DNA from: Pseudomonadota bacterium
Lineage (GTDB): Bacteria > Pseudomonadota > Gammaproteobacteria > Burkholderiales > Chitinibacteraceae
Reading direction: 5' to 3'
Assembly: GCA_018261735.1 (NCBI GenBank)
Contig: JAGTRM010000002.1
Location: forward strand, 1 to 64,000
DNA length: 64,000 nt
Shown here: piece by piece, positions 22,903-32,346 of the stretch
Layout: every line of letters begins with the position of its first letter
How positions within the stretch are numbered: position 1 is the stretch's first letter
The notes under the pieces: model-generated
The model's input: the letters and a program-made list of their open reading frames with translations, nothing else
Told to the model about the DNA's origin: nothing
The model's database searches: none
Translations under genes and position numbers: made by a program

Positions 22903-23319
22903 TCAGGAACACAACCGGCGCCATTCGACCTTGATGCAACGATCCATCACCACCACCAGCCCGGCGGTCTGGGCGCGCAACGCGGCGGCTTCGTTGACGA
23001 TGCCGAGCTGGATCCAGATCGCCGGCAGCTTGAGCCGGATCGCCTCGTCGACCACGGCGTCCACGTCCTGCGCCTTGCGGAACACGTCGACGAGATCGAT
23101 GGCTTCGGGCACGCTGGCCAGATCGGCATAGGCCTTTTCTCCCAGGATTTCGCTCGCGCCCGGGTGCACCGGGATAATCCGGTAACCCGCCGCCTGCATG
23201 ACCTGCGATACGCCAAAGCTCGGCCGGTCCGGCTTGGGCGAGAGGCCGACCACGGCAATGGTCTTCACCCGTTGCAACAGCGCGCGGATGGCTTCGTCGG
23301 ATGGATTCTGGAATGACAT
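22903..23319 (-). CDS. CoA-binding domain protein, YccU-like
   Basis: 138 aa Rossmann-like CoA-binding domain: TIAVVGLSPKPDRPSFGVSQ, then YRIIPVHPG and the C-terminal VVVMDRCIKVEWRRL, all typical of the small YccU family. No catalytic partner is fused. The role in metabolism is undefined. ATG at 23319 has AGGAG 6 nt upstream; the longer open frame (59 more codons) overlaps maf on the other strand and lacks homology. Divergent from maf. Confidence 0.85.
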   Translation of the reverse strand: MSFQNPSDEAIRALLQRVKTIAVVGLSPKPDRPSFGVSQVMQAAGYRIIPVHPGASEILGEKAYADLASVPEAIDLVDVFRKAQDVDAVVDEAIRLKLPAIWIQLGIVNEAAALRAQTAGLVVVMDRCIKVEWRRLCS

Positions 23320-23370
23320 GGCGATCTCCTGAATTAGAATACCCAGTTTATTGCATCTGGAATCAAAACA

Positions 23371-23964
23371 GTGACCGATCTTTATCTCGCCTCCGGCAGC
23401 CCGCGCCGGCGCGAATTGCTGGCGCAAATCCATGTGACCTTCGAGAAAATCAGCGCGCCGGTCGATGAAACGCCATTGCCGGACGAACTGGCGCACGATT
23501 ACGTGCTACGCTTGGCGCGCGCCAAAGCCGAAGCCGGCTGGCAGCAGATGCTAGGGCAAGTCCTGCCGCAACGCCCGGTGCTCGGCGCCGATACCACCGT
23601 GGCCCTGGCCGATCACCTCTTGGGCAAGCCGGACGACGACGCGCACGCCAGCGCCATGCTGCAGATGCTCTCCGGCACCACGCACGAAGTGCTGACCGCC
23701 GTGGCACTGCGCACCGCATCCGGCTGCGATGCGGTGCTGTCGATCAGCAAGGTAAGGTTTGCGCCATTGAGCGCGGCGCAGATCGCCGCGTATGTGGCGA
23801 GCGGCGAACCGCACGACAAGGCTGGCAGCTACGGCATCCAGGGGCTGGGCGGGCTGTTTGTCGAGCATCTGGACGGCAGCTTCACCGGGGTGATGGGATT
23901 GCCGCTGCATGAAACGGCGCTGCTGCTGGCACGCCAGGGACTGGGGTTCTTGGCGCAGGAATAA
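23371..23964 (+). CDS. maf: Maf-family nucleotide pyrophosphatase (YhdE-like, dTTP/UTP)
   Basis: 197 aa. N-terminal YLASGSPRRRELLAQ, then ADTTVAL and the KAGSYGIQGLGG motif characteristic of the YhdE/Maf branch acting on dTTP and UTP. GTG start at 23371 (no better ATG). It hydrolyses non-canonical or excess pyrimidine triphosphates and has been linked to septum inhibition. It converges on proB with a 12-nt gap. Confidence 0.92.
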   Translation: MTDLYLASGSPRRRELLAQIHVTFEKISAPVDETPLPDELAHDYVLRLARAKAEAGWQQMLGQVLPQRPVLGADTTVALADHLLGKPDDDAHASAMLQMLSGTTHEVLTAVALRTASGCDAVLSISKVRFAPLSAAQIAAYVASGEPHDKAGSYGIQGLGGLFVEHLDGSFTGVMGLPLHETALLLARQGLGFLAQE

Positions 23965-23976
23965 CGCGGGCAAGCG

Positions 23977-25098
23977 TCAGAGCAGAACCATATTATCGCG
24001 GTGGATCAATTCCGGTTCGTCGATATAACCGAGCACCGCTTCGATCTGGCCGGTGGGCAACTTCAGGATACGCCGGGCTTCCTGCGCGCTGTAATTCACC
24101 AGGCCGCGCGCGATCTCGCGTCCGGCTTCATCCAAGCAACTGACCACGTCGCCACGCAGGAATTCACCCTCAACCGCCGTGACGCCGATCGGCAGCAGGC
24201 TGGAGCCTTGCGCCTTGACCGCCCGCACCGCGCCCTGATCGAGCACCACGCAGCCCTTGAGCTGAAGATGATCGGCGATCCATTGCTTTTTGGCCGCCAG
24301 CGGTGTCGTGTTTGCCTGCAGCTGGGTGCCAATGCGCTCGCCGGCAGCCAGCCGCGCCAGCACGCTCTCCTCGCGGCCGCAGGCAATCACCGTGGCCGCA
24401 CCGCTGCGCGCGGCGCGCTTGGCCGCCAGCACCTTGGTCAGCATGCCGCCGGTGCCGACGCTGGACCCCGCGCCGCCGGCCATTTCCTCCAGCTCCGGCA
24501 AGCCGGCTTCGGCTTCTTCGACCAGTCTGGCCGCCGGATCCTTGCGCGGATCGGCGGTGTAGAGCCCGCGCTGGTCGGTCAGGATCACCAGCACATCGCC
24601 TTCGATCAGGTTGGTCACCAGCGCACCGAGCGTATCGTTGTCGCCAAACTTGATCTCGGCGGTCACCACGGTATCGTTTTCGTTGATGATCGGGATCACG
24701 CCGAGGTTCAGCAGCGTCAGCAGGGTCGAGCGCGCATTCAGATAGCGCGTGCGGTCGGTCATGTCCTCGTGCGTCAGCAGCACCTGCGCGGTTTTCAGGC
24801 CGTGCGCGCGGAACGCGGACTCGTAGGCCTGGCACAAGCCCATCTGCCCGACGGCGGCGGCAGCCTGTTTTTCGTGCACGGCGGTCGGCTTTTCCTTCCA
24901 GCCCAGCCGTGCCACGCCCTCGGCCACGGCGCCGGACGACACCAGCGCGACCTGCTTGCCGTTGCGTGCCAGTTCGGCGATCTCGCGCGCCCAGCGCGAC
25001 AATGCTTGGTGGTCGAGCCCCTTGCCGTCATTGGTGACGAGGCTGGAACCCACTTTGACGACAATCCGGTGTGCGGCGTGAACAACGCTGAGTGACAT
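23977..25098 (-). CDS. proB: Glutamate 5-kinase
   Basis: 373 aa; first step of proline synthesis. The amino-acid kinase domain shows [31 protein letters not shown] and [18 protein letters not shown]-terminal PUA domain (~280-373) is present, as in E. coli ProB, and RIGTQLQA ends the kinase part. The cgtA gene that often precedes proB is absent here; upstream is a 195-bp divergent gap shared with the ThrE-like gene, where I see no recognisable element. Confidence 0.95.
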   Translation of the reverse strand: MSLSVVHAAHRIVVKVGSSLVTNDGKGLDHQALSRWAREIAELARNGKQVALVSSGAVAEGVARLGWKEKPTAVHEKQAAAAVGQMGLCQAYESAFRAHGLKTAQVLLTHEDMTDRTRYLNARSTLLTLLNLGVIPIINENDTVVTAEIKFGDNDTLGALVTNLIEGDVLVILTDQRGLYTADPRKDPAARLVEEAEAGLPELEEMAGGAGSSVGTGGMLTKVLAAKRAARSGAATVIACGREESVLARLAAGERIGTQLQANTTPLAAKKQWIADHLQLKGCVVLDQGAVRAVKAQGSSLLPIGVTAVEGEFLRGDVVSCLDEAGREIARGLVNYSAQEARRILKLPTGQIEAVLGYIDEPELIHRDNMVLL

Positions 25099-25293
25099 GA
25101 TGTGTAATCCTTTGGCAGACTCGCATTATAACGGCAAGGGAGTGGCTGCTGACAAAACGGCAAGCATTCCACCCGGCGCGCCCGGACAACGCGGGTACCA
25201 ATGACTTATCAGCGGCAAGGGCCGACGACTGCACTGGTCAGCCGCCGGCGATCGGGTTAAGCTGCGCCCGACAACGTGTCTTGCCGGATTTTG

Positions 25294-26067
25294 ATGCTTA
25301 TGCCCCCCACTCGCGCCACGCTGCCACTGCAGGAAATTCTCGAGCTCTCCCTGCTCGCCGGCCTGCTCGTTCACCAGTCCGGGGGCGATACCGCGCGCAC
25401 CAGCGCCACGATCCGCCGCATGGCGCTGGCCCTCGGAGCCAGCCGCGCCGATACCGTGGTGTCCTCGCTCAATATCGGCGTCACGGTCGAACAGGACAAG
25501 CTGCGGGAAACCGCCTTTCGCAAGGCGCCGCACATGGGCGCCAATTTCACCATGCTCACCGCAGTCGCCCGCCTGGTCGAGGCCGTGGAAGAACAGCGCA
25601 TCGACGCCGACACCGCCCGCGCCCAGCTCGACGAGATCGTCCGCCAGCCCCATTTCTACCCGCACTGGCTGATTGCCATGCTGGTCGGCGTATCCTGTGG
25701 CGGCTTTGCCGCGCTGTTCGGCGGAGATACGGTCGCCATTGCCTGTACCACGCTGGGCAGCGGCACCGGGATGGCGCTGCGGCTGTTCCTGCACCGGCGT
25801 CATTACGTACCGTTCATGTTTGCCATGGCATCCAGCCTGACCGCGATGCTGGTCACCGGGCTGCTGCTCAAGCTGGTCCACTCCGGCACACAGGAAGCCG
25901 CAATGGCGGCGTCCGTCTTGTTCCTGATTCCCGGCGTGCCGTTCATCAATGGCGCGGCCGACCTGTTCCACGCCAATTACCTCAACGGCATGGTGCGGAT
26001 CATGATGGGGGTGTTGTTCGTGATCGGCATCGCGGTGGGCGTCAGCCTGGCTCTGCGCATTTTGTGA
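25294..26067 (+). CDS. Threonine/serine exporter ThrE family, N-terminal component (YjjP-like)
   Basis: 257 aa (start uncertain: GTG 25276, ATG 25294 or ATG 25300; none has a strong Shine-Dalgarno). The DUF1212 region has a cytosolic N-terminal ~115 residues with SGGDTARTSATIRRM, then about four to five membrane helices including PHWLIAMLVGVSCGGFAALFGG and LIPGVPFINGA. Paired with the next gene, it reconstitutes the two halves of ThrE-like exporters (in E. coli YjjP/YjjB export succinate). The substrate is undetermined. Confidence 0.82.
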   Translation: MLMPPTRATLPLQEILELSLLAGLLVHQSGGDTARTSATIRRMALALGASRADTVVSSLNIGVTVEQDKLRETAFRKAPHMGANFTMLTAVARLVEAVEEQRIDADTARAQLDEIVRQPHFYPHWLIAMLVGVSCGGFAALFGGDTVAIACTTLGSGTGMALRLFLHRRHYVPFMFAMASSLTAMLVTGLLLKLVHSGTQEAAMAASVLFLIPGVPFINGAADLFHANYLNGMVRIMMGVLFVIGIAVGVSLALRIL

Positions 26068-26077
26068 GGACAAGCAA

Positions 26078-26551
26078 ATGAATGCCTGGTTACTGGAGCT
26101 GTGGGCCGCGCCGGCCGCACTGGGATTTGCGCTGCTGTTCAATGTTCCGCCGCGCTCGCTCGTGGCCTGCTGCACGCTGGCCGTGCTCGGCCACGCCAGC
26201 CGCAAGGCAGTGGTCGATCTGGGCGGCGACATCGTATTGGGCACGCTGATCGGCGGCGTGGTCATCGGCATCACCGCCGAATGGTGGGCCAAGCGCCACC
26301 ACATGATCCCGACCGTCTATTCGATCAGCGCCGCGATCCCGATGGTGCCCGGCACTTTCATGTACAAGGCGGTGCAGGGCCTGCTCGGCATCGCCACGCT
26401 GTCACGGCTGCCGGCGGGCATGGCCCAGGACAGCGCACAACAATTACTGACCGATGCCAGTATCAATGCCGTCAAGGCCAGCATGATCCTGATGGCGCTG
26501 GCATTCGGCATTGCTGCGCCGATTCTATTCCTGCCGCACCGACGCGACTGA
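26078..26551 (+). CDS. Threonine/serine exporter ThrE family, C-terminal component (YjjB-like)
   Basis: 157 aa, about five membrane helices, with the ThrE_2 motif AAIPMVPGTFMYKAVQGLLG. GAGGAC 7 nt upstream of the ATG and 10 nt after the preceding gene indicate a two-gene operon forming a split ThrE-type transporter. The transcript probably ends in the palindromic element that follows. Confidence 0.85.
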   Translation: MNAWLLELWAAPAALGFALLFNVPPRSLVACCTLAVLGHASRKAVVDLGGDIVLGTLIGGVVIGITAEWWAKRHHMIPTVYSISAAIPMVPGTFMYKAVQGLLGIATLSRLPAGMAQDSAQQLLTDASINAVKASMILMALAFGIAAPILFLPHRRD

Positions 26552-26554
26552 GCG

Positions 26555-26693
26555 CCTATTTCATTAGGTGGCTGCGCCTTCGCATCTCGCGGTCGGGCGG
26601 TGCTCGAAATCCTCATGTACTCGCATGTACATTCCGGTTTCTGCGCTCCGTCCTCCCGCAATCTGTTTTGGCTCGCTCACCTACTAAAATAGG
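26555..26693. repeat. 139-bp imperfect palindrome between convergent genes
   Basis: CCTATTTCATTAGGTG at the left pairs with CACCTACTAAAATAGG at the right. Inner arms such as CGGTCGGGCGGTGCTCGAAA and the complement of TTTCTGCGCTCCGTCCTCCC also match, and the centre is ATGTAC-tcgcat-GTACAT at 26615-26632. It can fold into a ~65-bp hairpin on either strand and sits exactly between the stops of the ThrE-like operon (+) and queC (-). This is the layout of an intergenic repeat or MITE-like unit acting as a bidirectional terminator. Confidence 0.8.
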
Positions 26694-26701
26694 CCCTACG
26701 A

Positions 26702-27379
26702 TCAATCCGCGTAACGCGTCGGATCAGGCACGCCCGCAGCTTCAAAGCCGGCCTGGCGCAGGCGGCAGGCGTCGCACTTGCCGCAGGCACGGCCCTCGGT
26801 ATCGGCCTTGTAACAGGTCACGGTCTGGCCGTAATCTACGCCCAGCGCCACACCGCGCTGGATGATCTGCGCCTTGCTCAGGAAAATCAGCGGCGTGTGG
26901 ATATGCAGCGATGCGCCTTCGACCCCCGCCTTGGTCGCCAGCCGCGCCATCACCTGGAACGCCGAAATGAATTCCGGCCGGCAATCCGGATAGCCGGAAT
27001 AATCTACGGCATTGACACCGATAAAGATGTCGTCAGCCCCCAGCACTTCGCTCCAGGCCAGCGCGTACGACAGCATGACGGTATTACGCGCCGGAACATA
27101 GGTTACGGGAATGGTGTTTTCCTGCACGCCTTCGGTCGGCACCGGAATACTGGCATCGGTCAGCGCCGATCCACCGAAAGCGGCCAGGTCGATTTTCACG
27201 ACCCGGTGCTCCGCCGCACCCAGCATTTTGGCTACGCGCGCCGCGGCGGCCAACTCGGCATTGTGGCGCTGGCCATAGTCGAAGGAGAGACAGTACGCCT
27301 CGTAGCCCTGGCTTTTGGCAATCGCGAGGCAAGTGGCGGAATCGAGCCCGCCTGAGAGAAGAATGACTGCTTTTTTCAT
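26702..27379 (-). CDS. queC: 7-cyano-7-deazaguanine synthase
   Basis: 225 aa; ATP-dependent conversion of CDG to preQ0 in queuosine synthesis. PP-loop [13 protein letters not shown] (~7-19), Zn site [20 protein letters not shown] near the C-terminus, plus [10 protein letters not shown]. Downstream of queE on the same strand with a 101-bp gap. The operon ends against the palindromic element. Confidence 0.96.
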   Translation of the reverse strand: MKKAVILLSGGLDSATCLAIAKSQGYEAYCLSFDYGQRHNAELAAAARVAKMLGAAEHRVVKIDLAAFGGSALTDASIPVPTEGVQENTIPVTYVPARNTVMLSYALAWSEVLGADDIFIGVNAVDYSGYPDCRPEFISAFQVMARLATKAGVEGASLHIHTPLIFLSKAQIIQRGVALGVDYGQTVTCYKADTEGRACGKCDACRLRQAGFEAAGVPDPTRYAD

Positions 27380-27480
27380 CGGAAATCCTCATCGATCCTG
27401 TTTCGGCAAACGCCGAAAATTCAACTTTTCATGGACGGACCTGCTGGACGAACGGGCCAAAGCAGGTTGCAGTCAGTCGC

Positions 27481-28131
27481 TTACACGCCGGGGCGATCGC
27501 CCCACAATATCTTGTGCAACTGTACCTGCACCCGTACCGGCAAATGGTCCGCGATCACCCAGTTCGCCAGATCGACGGGCGGCAGAGTTTCCCAGACCGG
27601 GGAAAAGCTGACCGGGGCGATCTTTTCCAGACCGCGCGCGCGCAACACGTCGCGTGCCCATTCGTAATCGGCACGATCGCACAGCACGAACTTGATTTCA
27701 TCCCGGTTATTCAGCAGTGGCAGGTTTTCCCAGCAATTTTGCGCCATCTCGCCCGAGCCCGGCGTCTTGATATCGACGATGCGCGAGATGCGCTCGTCCA
27801 CACCCGCCACCGGCAGGGCACCGCTGGTTTCCAGGCTGACCGAATAGCCGGCATCGGCCAGTCGGGTCAACAACGCATGCACGCCGGCCTGCGCCAGTGG
27901 TTCGCCACCGGTCACGCAGACATAGTGCGGGGTGTACTGTGCCACCTCGGCCAGGATGTCATCGAGCGCCATGGTCTGGCCGCCGGAATAGGCATATTTG
28001 CTGTCGCAGTAACCACAGCGCAGCGGGCAGCCGGTCAGGCGCACGAAAACCGTGGGCAGGCCGATGCGGCTGGTTTCACCCTGCAGGGAATAGAAGATTT
28101 CGCTGATACGCAGCGTTTGGGGTCGATTCAA
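27481..28131 (-). CDS. queE: 7-carboxy-7-deazaguanine synthase
   Basis: 216 aa radical-SAM enzyme making CDG from CPH4. The cluster motif is CPLRCGYCDSKYA (C-x3-C-x2-C); EIFYSLQGE and VTGGEPLAQ are the family substrate and SAM motifs. It initiates at TTG (28131), supported by AAGGAG 7 nt upstream and the absence of a suitable ATG. Followed by queC. queD and queF are not in the window. Confidence 0.94.
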   Translation of the reverse strand: MNRPQTLRISEIFYSLQGETSRIGLPTVFVRLTGCPLRCGYCDSKYAYSGGQTMALDDILAEVAQYTPHYVCVTGGEPLAQAGVHALLTRLADAGYSVSLETSGALPVAGVDERISRIVDIKTPGSGEMAQNCWENLPLLNNRDEIKFVLCDRADYEWARDVLRARGLEKIAPVSFSPVWETLPPVDLANWVIADHLPVRVQVQLHKILWGDRPGV

Positions 28132-28163
28132 TGGATGCTCCTTGCCGGATAAATAGTCCGGGG

Positions 28164-28197
28164 GAAAATAAAACGGCGCCGGGTGTCACCGACGCCG
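28164..28197 (-). terminator. Intrinsic terminator of the tol-pal-cpoB operon
   Basis: On the minus strand a GGCGTCGG/CCGGCGCC stem (28175-28182 with 28189-28196, one G-T pair) is followed by GTTTTATTTT, 20 nt after the cpoB stop. Confidence 0.7.
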
Positions 28198-28215
28198 CAT
28201 GAACAGGCAGAAAAC

Positions 28216-28959
28216 TCAGTCTGCCGTCGTCAGCGCCCGTTTCGCCGTGGCCGCCGCCTCGGACTGCGGGTATTTCTCCACGATGGTCACCAGGTGTTTG
28301 CGCGCCGTCTTGGTGTCTTTCTGCGCCGCGGCAATGGACGCCAGGCCAAGCAGCGCATCGGGTGCGCGCGGGTCCTCTGCAGTCTTGTTGGCAACCTCGC
28401 CAAACGCACTGGTGGCAGATTTGTAATCCTTGAGCGCGGTGTACGCAGCACCCATCCAGTAAGTCGCTTCCGCCAGCTTGGTGCTTTGCGGATTTTCACG
28501 GACAAACTTGCTGAGTGCGGCCACGCCTTCCTTGTTTTTGCCGCCCTTCACCAGGGCAATTGCATCATCAAGCTGTTTTTTCTCGGCCGCCTGCTGGGCA
28601 TTTTTCTGGTCGACCTTGGCTTGTTCCTTGGCCTGCTCCATCGCACGCAAACGAGCATCCAGATCGACATACAGGTCTTTCTGGCGTTTGATAGCCTCGT
28701 CCTGATTGAATTGCAGCACTTCGATCTTGCCCCGCAACCTGGCAATTTCTTCGTTGAGCTTTTCGATCTGGTTCAGCAACTCAAGCGTTCGCTTGTTGCC
28801 GGCTTCCAGCGACAACAGCCGTTCGTCATGCTTTTGCACCTGGCCCAGAAGCTGCGCACGCACATCGAGGATTTGCTGGCGTGCCTCATCGTCCGAAAAC
28901 AAACTGGCGTTGGCCTGGGTGGCAAAGGCAAGGAAAAGGAGGGCGGCAATGCGTTTCAT
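28216..28959 (-). CDS. cpoB: Cell division coordinator CpoB (YbgF), Tol-Pal associated
   Basis: 247-aa periplasmic protein: signal peptide with cleavage after QANA (~18), an N-terminal coiled coil (~40-120) that trimerises, and C-terminal TPR repeats from DDAIALVKGGKNKEG on. CpoB couples peptidoglycan synthesis and outer-membrane constriction through Tol-Pal. Start at 28959 is set by AGGAAAG and the signal peptide. Last gene of the tol cluster. Confidence 0.93.
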   Translation of the reverse strand: MKRIAALLFLAFATQANASLFSDDEARQQILDVRAQLLGQVQKHDERLLSLEAGNKRTLELLNQIEKLNEEIARLRGKIEVLQFNQDEAIKRQKDLYVDLDARLRAMEQAKEQAKVDQKNAQQAAEKKQLDDAIALVKGGKNKEGVAALSKFVRENPQSTKLAEATYWMGAAYTALKDYKSATSAFGEVANKTAEDPRAPDALLGLASIAAAQKDTKTARKHLVTIVEKYPQSEAAATAKRALTTAD

Positions 28960-29102
28960 GGTTTCTTTCCTGACAAGAAAAAGGCTCCGGCGTCCAGACT
29001 CGGTTGACGCCAGTAAAAACCAGCCTAACGTCAACAGAACCTGGCCTTGCATAGCCATTGCCATGCAAGGATCCGCAGGAGCCCTATTTTATGCCGAAGC
29101 GC

Positions 29103-29651
29103 TTACTTCTTGGGGAACTTGGCTTCACCCGGGTAAACAATTTCTACACGACGGTTCTTGGCCCAAGCCGCTTCATTATGGCCATCCACCGCCGGGCGCT
29201 CTTTGCCATAGCTGATGGTTTCAACCTGTTTGGCATCAACACCGTACGCAGAAACCATCTGCTTCTTCACGGCATCGGCACGCTTCTGGCCCAGGGCCAG
29301 ATTGTATTCGGCAGTACCGCGTTCATCAGCGTGGCCTTGCAGCGAAGAATTGGCACCTGCGGTCAGGGTCAGGTAGTTGGCATGGGCCTGAACCAGTTCG
29401 GCAAACTCATCCTTGACGTTGTACTTGTCGAAGTCGAAGTAGACGGCACGCTGCGACAGGATGTTGTTCGGGTCGGTCAGCTTGTTGTAGGCGCCAGGAG
29501 CGGCAGCTACCGGCGCGCTCGGGGCAGCGATCGTCGACGCAGCAGCTGCGGGCTGGGCCGGTTGCGCGGGCTGGACAACCGGGGCGGGCTGCTGACTGGC
29601 ACAGGCTGCGAGCAGGGCGCTGGCCAAAAGGCTAAGACCAATCTTCTTCAT
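29103..29651 (-). CDS. pal: Peptidoglycan-associated lipoprotein
   Basis: 182 aa; lipobox LAAC (Cys17), a Pro/Ala-rich linker (~20-55), then an OmpA-like domain with VYFDFDKYNVK, GHADERGTAEYNLALGQKRA and KNRRVEIVY. It anchors the outer membrane to peptidoglycan and interacts with TolB. Separated from tolB by a 119-bp gap with a strong hairpin. Confidence 0.96.
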   Translation of the reverse strand: MKKIGLSLLASALLAACASQQPAPVVQPAQPAQPAAAASTIAAPSAPVAAAPGAYNKLTDPNNILSQRAVYFDFDKYNVKDEFAELVQAHANYLTLTAGANSSLQGHADERGTAEYNLALGQKRADAVKKQMVSAYGVDAKQVETISYGKERPAVDGHNEAAWAKNRRVEIVYPGEAKFPKK

Positions 29652-29721
29652 CTTTCAACTCCTTGATAAGTTTTAAAAAGTTTCACACCTCATGGACCAT
29701 GAATCTGGTCCAGATCTATAT

Positions 29722-29760
29722 AGTTCTGTTAACGCCAGGTTAATTCGCGTCAACAGAACT
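29722..29760 (-). other. Hairpin between tolB and pal
   Basis: AGTTCTGTT (29722-29730) and AACAGAACT (29752-29760), extended inward with one mismatch to a 14-bp stem and an 11-nt loop. No T-run, so more likely a processing, attenuation or stability element than a terminator. Confidence 0.55.
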
Positions 29761-29770
29761 TAGGCATCGC

Positions 29771-31057
29771 TTACTTGAGTAGCGGGCCCCAAGCCGGTTG
29801 CCGGACTTCGCCCGCCACCGTTTTGATACGTTGTTTCACTCTTCCGTCGCTTGATACTACAGCGAGCGTGCGGCGACGGTCCACCAACGTCTCATACAGG
29901 ATCATCCGCCCATTGGGCGAAAACGACGGCGAATCATCGTCCGGGCTATCCGTCAGCACCATGATCTGCCGGGTTGCCATATCCATCACGGCAACATGGT
30001 AACCGCCGTTGGTCTTGGATACAAAGGTCATCAACCGTCCGTCCGGAGAAAACTTGGCGGAAGCATTATACGCCGCCGAGAAAGTCAAGCGTTCGGCGTC
30101 GCCGCCAGCCAGTGCCTGGCGATAAATTTGCGGGCTGCCGCCGCGGTCCGAAGTGAACACCAGGGTAAGTCCATCGGGCGACCAGGCCGGCTCGGTATTG
30201 ATATCACCAACCAGGGTAAAGCGCCGCGCTGCGCCGCCCTCCGCACTGATCAGGTTAACCTGGGTGCCGCCATCCTTGGTCAGCGCCACCGCCAGCATGC
30301 GGCCATCCGGCGACCAGGCCGGCGCGGAATTGTTGCCGCGGAAAGCCGCCACGGCCTTGCGCCGGCCAGTCGGCAGATGGTGGGTAAACACCATCGGCTT
30401 CTGTTGCTCAAACGAAACATAAGCCAGCGCCGAGCCATCCGGCGACCACTTGGGCGACAGGATCGGCTCGCGGGAACCCAGAATGGTTTGCGCGCCATAA
30501 CCATCGGAATCCGCCACCTGCAATTCATAGCGTGCACCGGTCTTGAGCACATAGGCAATGCGCGAATTGAACGCCCCGGGTTCGCCGGTGATCTTTTCAT
30601 AGATCATGTCGGCGATCTGGTGCGCGGCGCGGCGCAATTGCTGCGGCTGGGCACGCATCTCGTAGGAAATCAGCTCGCGCCGCGTCGCCGCTTCCAGCAG
30701 CCAGAAGCGGATGCGCACATCCCCCGCCCCCTGCTCGACCTGGCCAACCAGCACGGTTTGCGCCCCGCGCGCGGTCAAGGCCTGGGGATTGATCTCTGCC
30801 GGGGAGAAGGGGGTGGGCGACATATCGCCCGCATTGATCACCCGGAACAGTCCGGACAGGTTCAGGTCGTTGCTGATGACCGGGGTCAGCGGCTGGGTCA
30901 AGCCGACTTCGCCGCGCAACGGCGCAATGGCAATCGGGTATTGCTGGCTGCCGACACCGACGATCTCGATGGCCACGTCAGCCCAGGCCGGCGCGGCCTG
31001 CAGCAAGGCCGCTCCCGCAAGGAGCAGATTGCTACCAATTCGTTTGATCCAATTCAT
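29771..31057 (-). CDS. tolB: Tol-Pal system protein TolB
   Basis: 428-aa periplasmic protein: signal peptide to PAWA (~27), N-terminal TolA-interacting domain (DVAIEIVGVGSQQYPIA), then a six-bladed beta-propeller with repeated WSPDG-type motifs (ILSPKWSPDGSALAYVS, PAWSPDGRMLA, PAWSPDGLTLVF). ATG at 31057 is chosen because GAGGAG lies 7-8 nt upstream; an ATG two codons earlier would be too close to it. Confidence 0.95.
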   Translation of the reverse strand: MNWIKRIGSNLLLAGAALLQAAPAWADVAIEIVGVGSQQYPIAIAPLRGEVGLTQPLTPVISNDLNLSGLFRVINAGDMSPTPFSPAEINPQALTARGAQTVLVGQVEQGAGDVRIRFWLLEAATRRELISYEMRAQPQQLRRAAHQIADMIYEKITGEPGAFNSRIAYVLKTGARYELQVADSDGYGAQTILGSREPILSPKWSPDGSALAYVSFEQQKPMVFTHHLPTGRRKAVAAFRGNNSAPAWSPDGRMLAVALTKDGGTQVNLISAEGGAARRFTLVGDINTEPAWSPDGLTLVFTSDRGGSPQIYRQALAGGDAERLTFSAAYNASAKFSPDGRLMTFVSKTNGGYHVAVMDMATRQIMVLTDSPDDDSPSFSPNGRMILYETLVDRRRTLAVVSSDGRVKQRIKTVAGEVRQPAWGPLLK

Positions 31058-31068
31058 GGTCATGCTCC

Positions 31069-31926
31069 TCAATCAATCCTGCACTCGACGGTTTCCTTGG
31101 CGCAGAAACTCAATGTCCACTCACGCATGTCACCGCTGAAAATCTTGCCCCCCGGTTGCGGCGGGAAGGTATGCGTCGTCATCACCGCAGATTTCGCTGC
31201 CTCAGCATAGGCCGGATCGCCGACCGATTTCAGTAATTGCGCGTCACGAATCGTACCGTCCGGCAGCAGAAACACCTTGATTTTCGCCTTGGCGTTATCC
31301 GGTTTGTTGTCCGGGTAGTGAAGATTCGACTTGATCAGGCGCACCACCTGACCCAGATAATCGTTTCCGGGCTTGCCACCACCGCCCGCCCCGGCCCCCG
31401 GCCCCGCATTGGTCACAGCCTTCGGATTGGTGCCGCTGCCGCCGGGCTTGCCATCCGCGCGTGCAAGCTCGGATTTTTTACCCAGATCCGTCAGTGCGCC
31501 GGACATCAGCTTCTCGAATTCCGAAGGTTTGGGCTCGGGTTTCTTTTCCACCGCTTTTACCGGTTCGGGCTTGGGCTCCGGTTTTTTCTCGGCCTTGGGC
31601 GGCGACGCAGGCTGCGGCTTGGGTTTTTCGACCGGCTTGGGCTTGATCTTTTCCTGAACAATTTCCGGCTTTTTCAGCGGAACGGGCTCGGGTTCAACCT
31701 TGGGCACGGGCTTGGGCTCAGGCTGCGGCGGGGTTTCCACGACCGGCGTCGGCGGCGGGCTGCCCCACAGTTCTACCGAGACGGTTTCAACCTGCTGGGT
31801 GCGCCACTGCACCGAAAGAAACAAAAACAGCACCAGCAGACCATGCATTGCCAGCGCGAGCACGAACGAAAGCCCGCGACGCTCGTCGCGTTCAAAAACA
31901 TGGCGGTCGGCGTGAAAGGCTTCCAT
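31069..31926 (-). CDS. tolA: Tol-Pal system protein TolA
   Basis: 285-aa inner-membrane energy transducer. Single N-terminal membrane helix (LSFVLALAMHGLLVLFLFLSV), a long Pro/Lys/Glu-rich extended region (~55-140), a Gly-rich hinge and a C-terminal TonB/TolA-like domain (~195-285). Coupled to TolQR. The start lies 4 nt after the tolR stop. Confidence 0.93.
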   Translation of the reverse strand: MEAFHADRHVFERDERRGLSFVLALAMHGLLVLFLFLSVQWRTQQVETVSVELWGSPPPTPVVETPPQPEPKPVPKVEPEPVPLKKPEIVQEKIKPKPVEKPKPQPASPPKAEKKPEPKPEPVKAVEKKPEPKPSEFEKLMSGALTDLGKKSELARADGKPGGSGTNPKAVTNAGPGAGAGGGGKPGNDYLGQVVRLIKSNLHYPDNKPDNAKAKIKVFLLPDGTIRDAQLLKSVGDPAYAEAAKSAVMTTHTFPPQPGGKIFSGDMREWTLSFCAKETVECRID

Positions 31927-31930
31927 CAGC

Positions 31931-32338
31931 TTATCTGGCTTGCACCTGCAGGCCGACCCGGGCGACGTTGGCTTTCTTCAAGGCATCCATGGCATTGATC
32001 ACCAGCTCATAGCGCACCGATTTGTCGGCACCGATCACCACCGGGCGTTCGGGTTCGGCGACCAGTTTTTCCTGAACGGCAGCCACCAATGCATTGGCAT
32101 CGGACAGGGTGCGGGAATCGCTCTTGTCCACCAGTTTGAGCAGACCGTCGGCAGCGATTTCCACGCGCAAGGGCGTAGCGTTGACCTCGCGGTCGGACTT
32201 GCCCACGGTGGGCAGGTTCACCACGCCTTGTTGCATCATCGGCGCGGCGACCATGAAGATCACCAGCAATACCAGCATCACGTCGATATAGGGAACGACG
32301 TTGATCTGGCTCATCGAGCGACGGGGACGGCGGGCCAT
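31931..32338 (-). CDS. tolR: Tol-Pal system protein TolR
   Basis: 135 aa ExbD/TolR-family proton channel component. One N-terminal membrane helix carries the channel Asp (VVPYIDVMLVLLVIFMVAAP), followed by a periplasmic domain. Between tolQ and tolA in the standard order. Confidence 0.95.
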   Translation of the reverse strand: MARRPRRSMSQINVVPYIDVMLVLLVIFMVAAPMMQQGVVNLPTVGKSDREVNATPLRVEIAADGLLKLVDKSDSRTLSDANALVAAVQEKLVAEPERPVVIGADKSVRYELVINAMDALKKANVARVGLQVQAR

Positions 32339-32346
32339 GGTGATCC

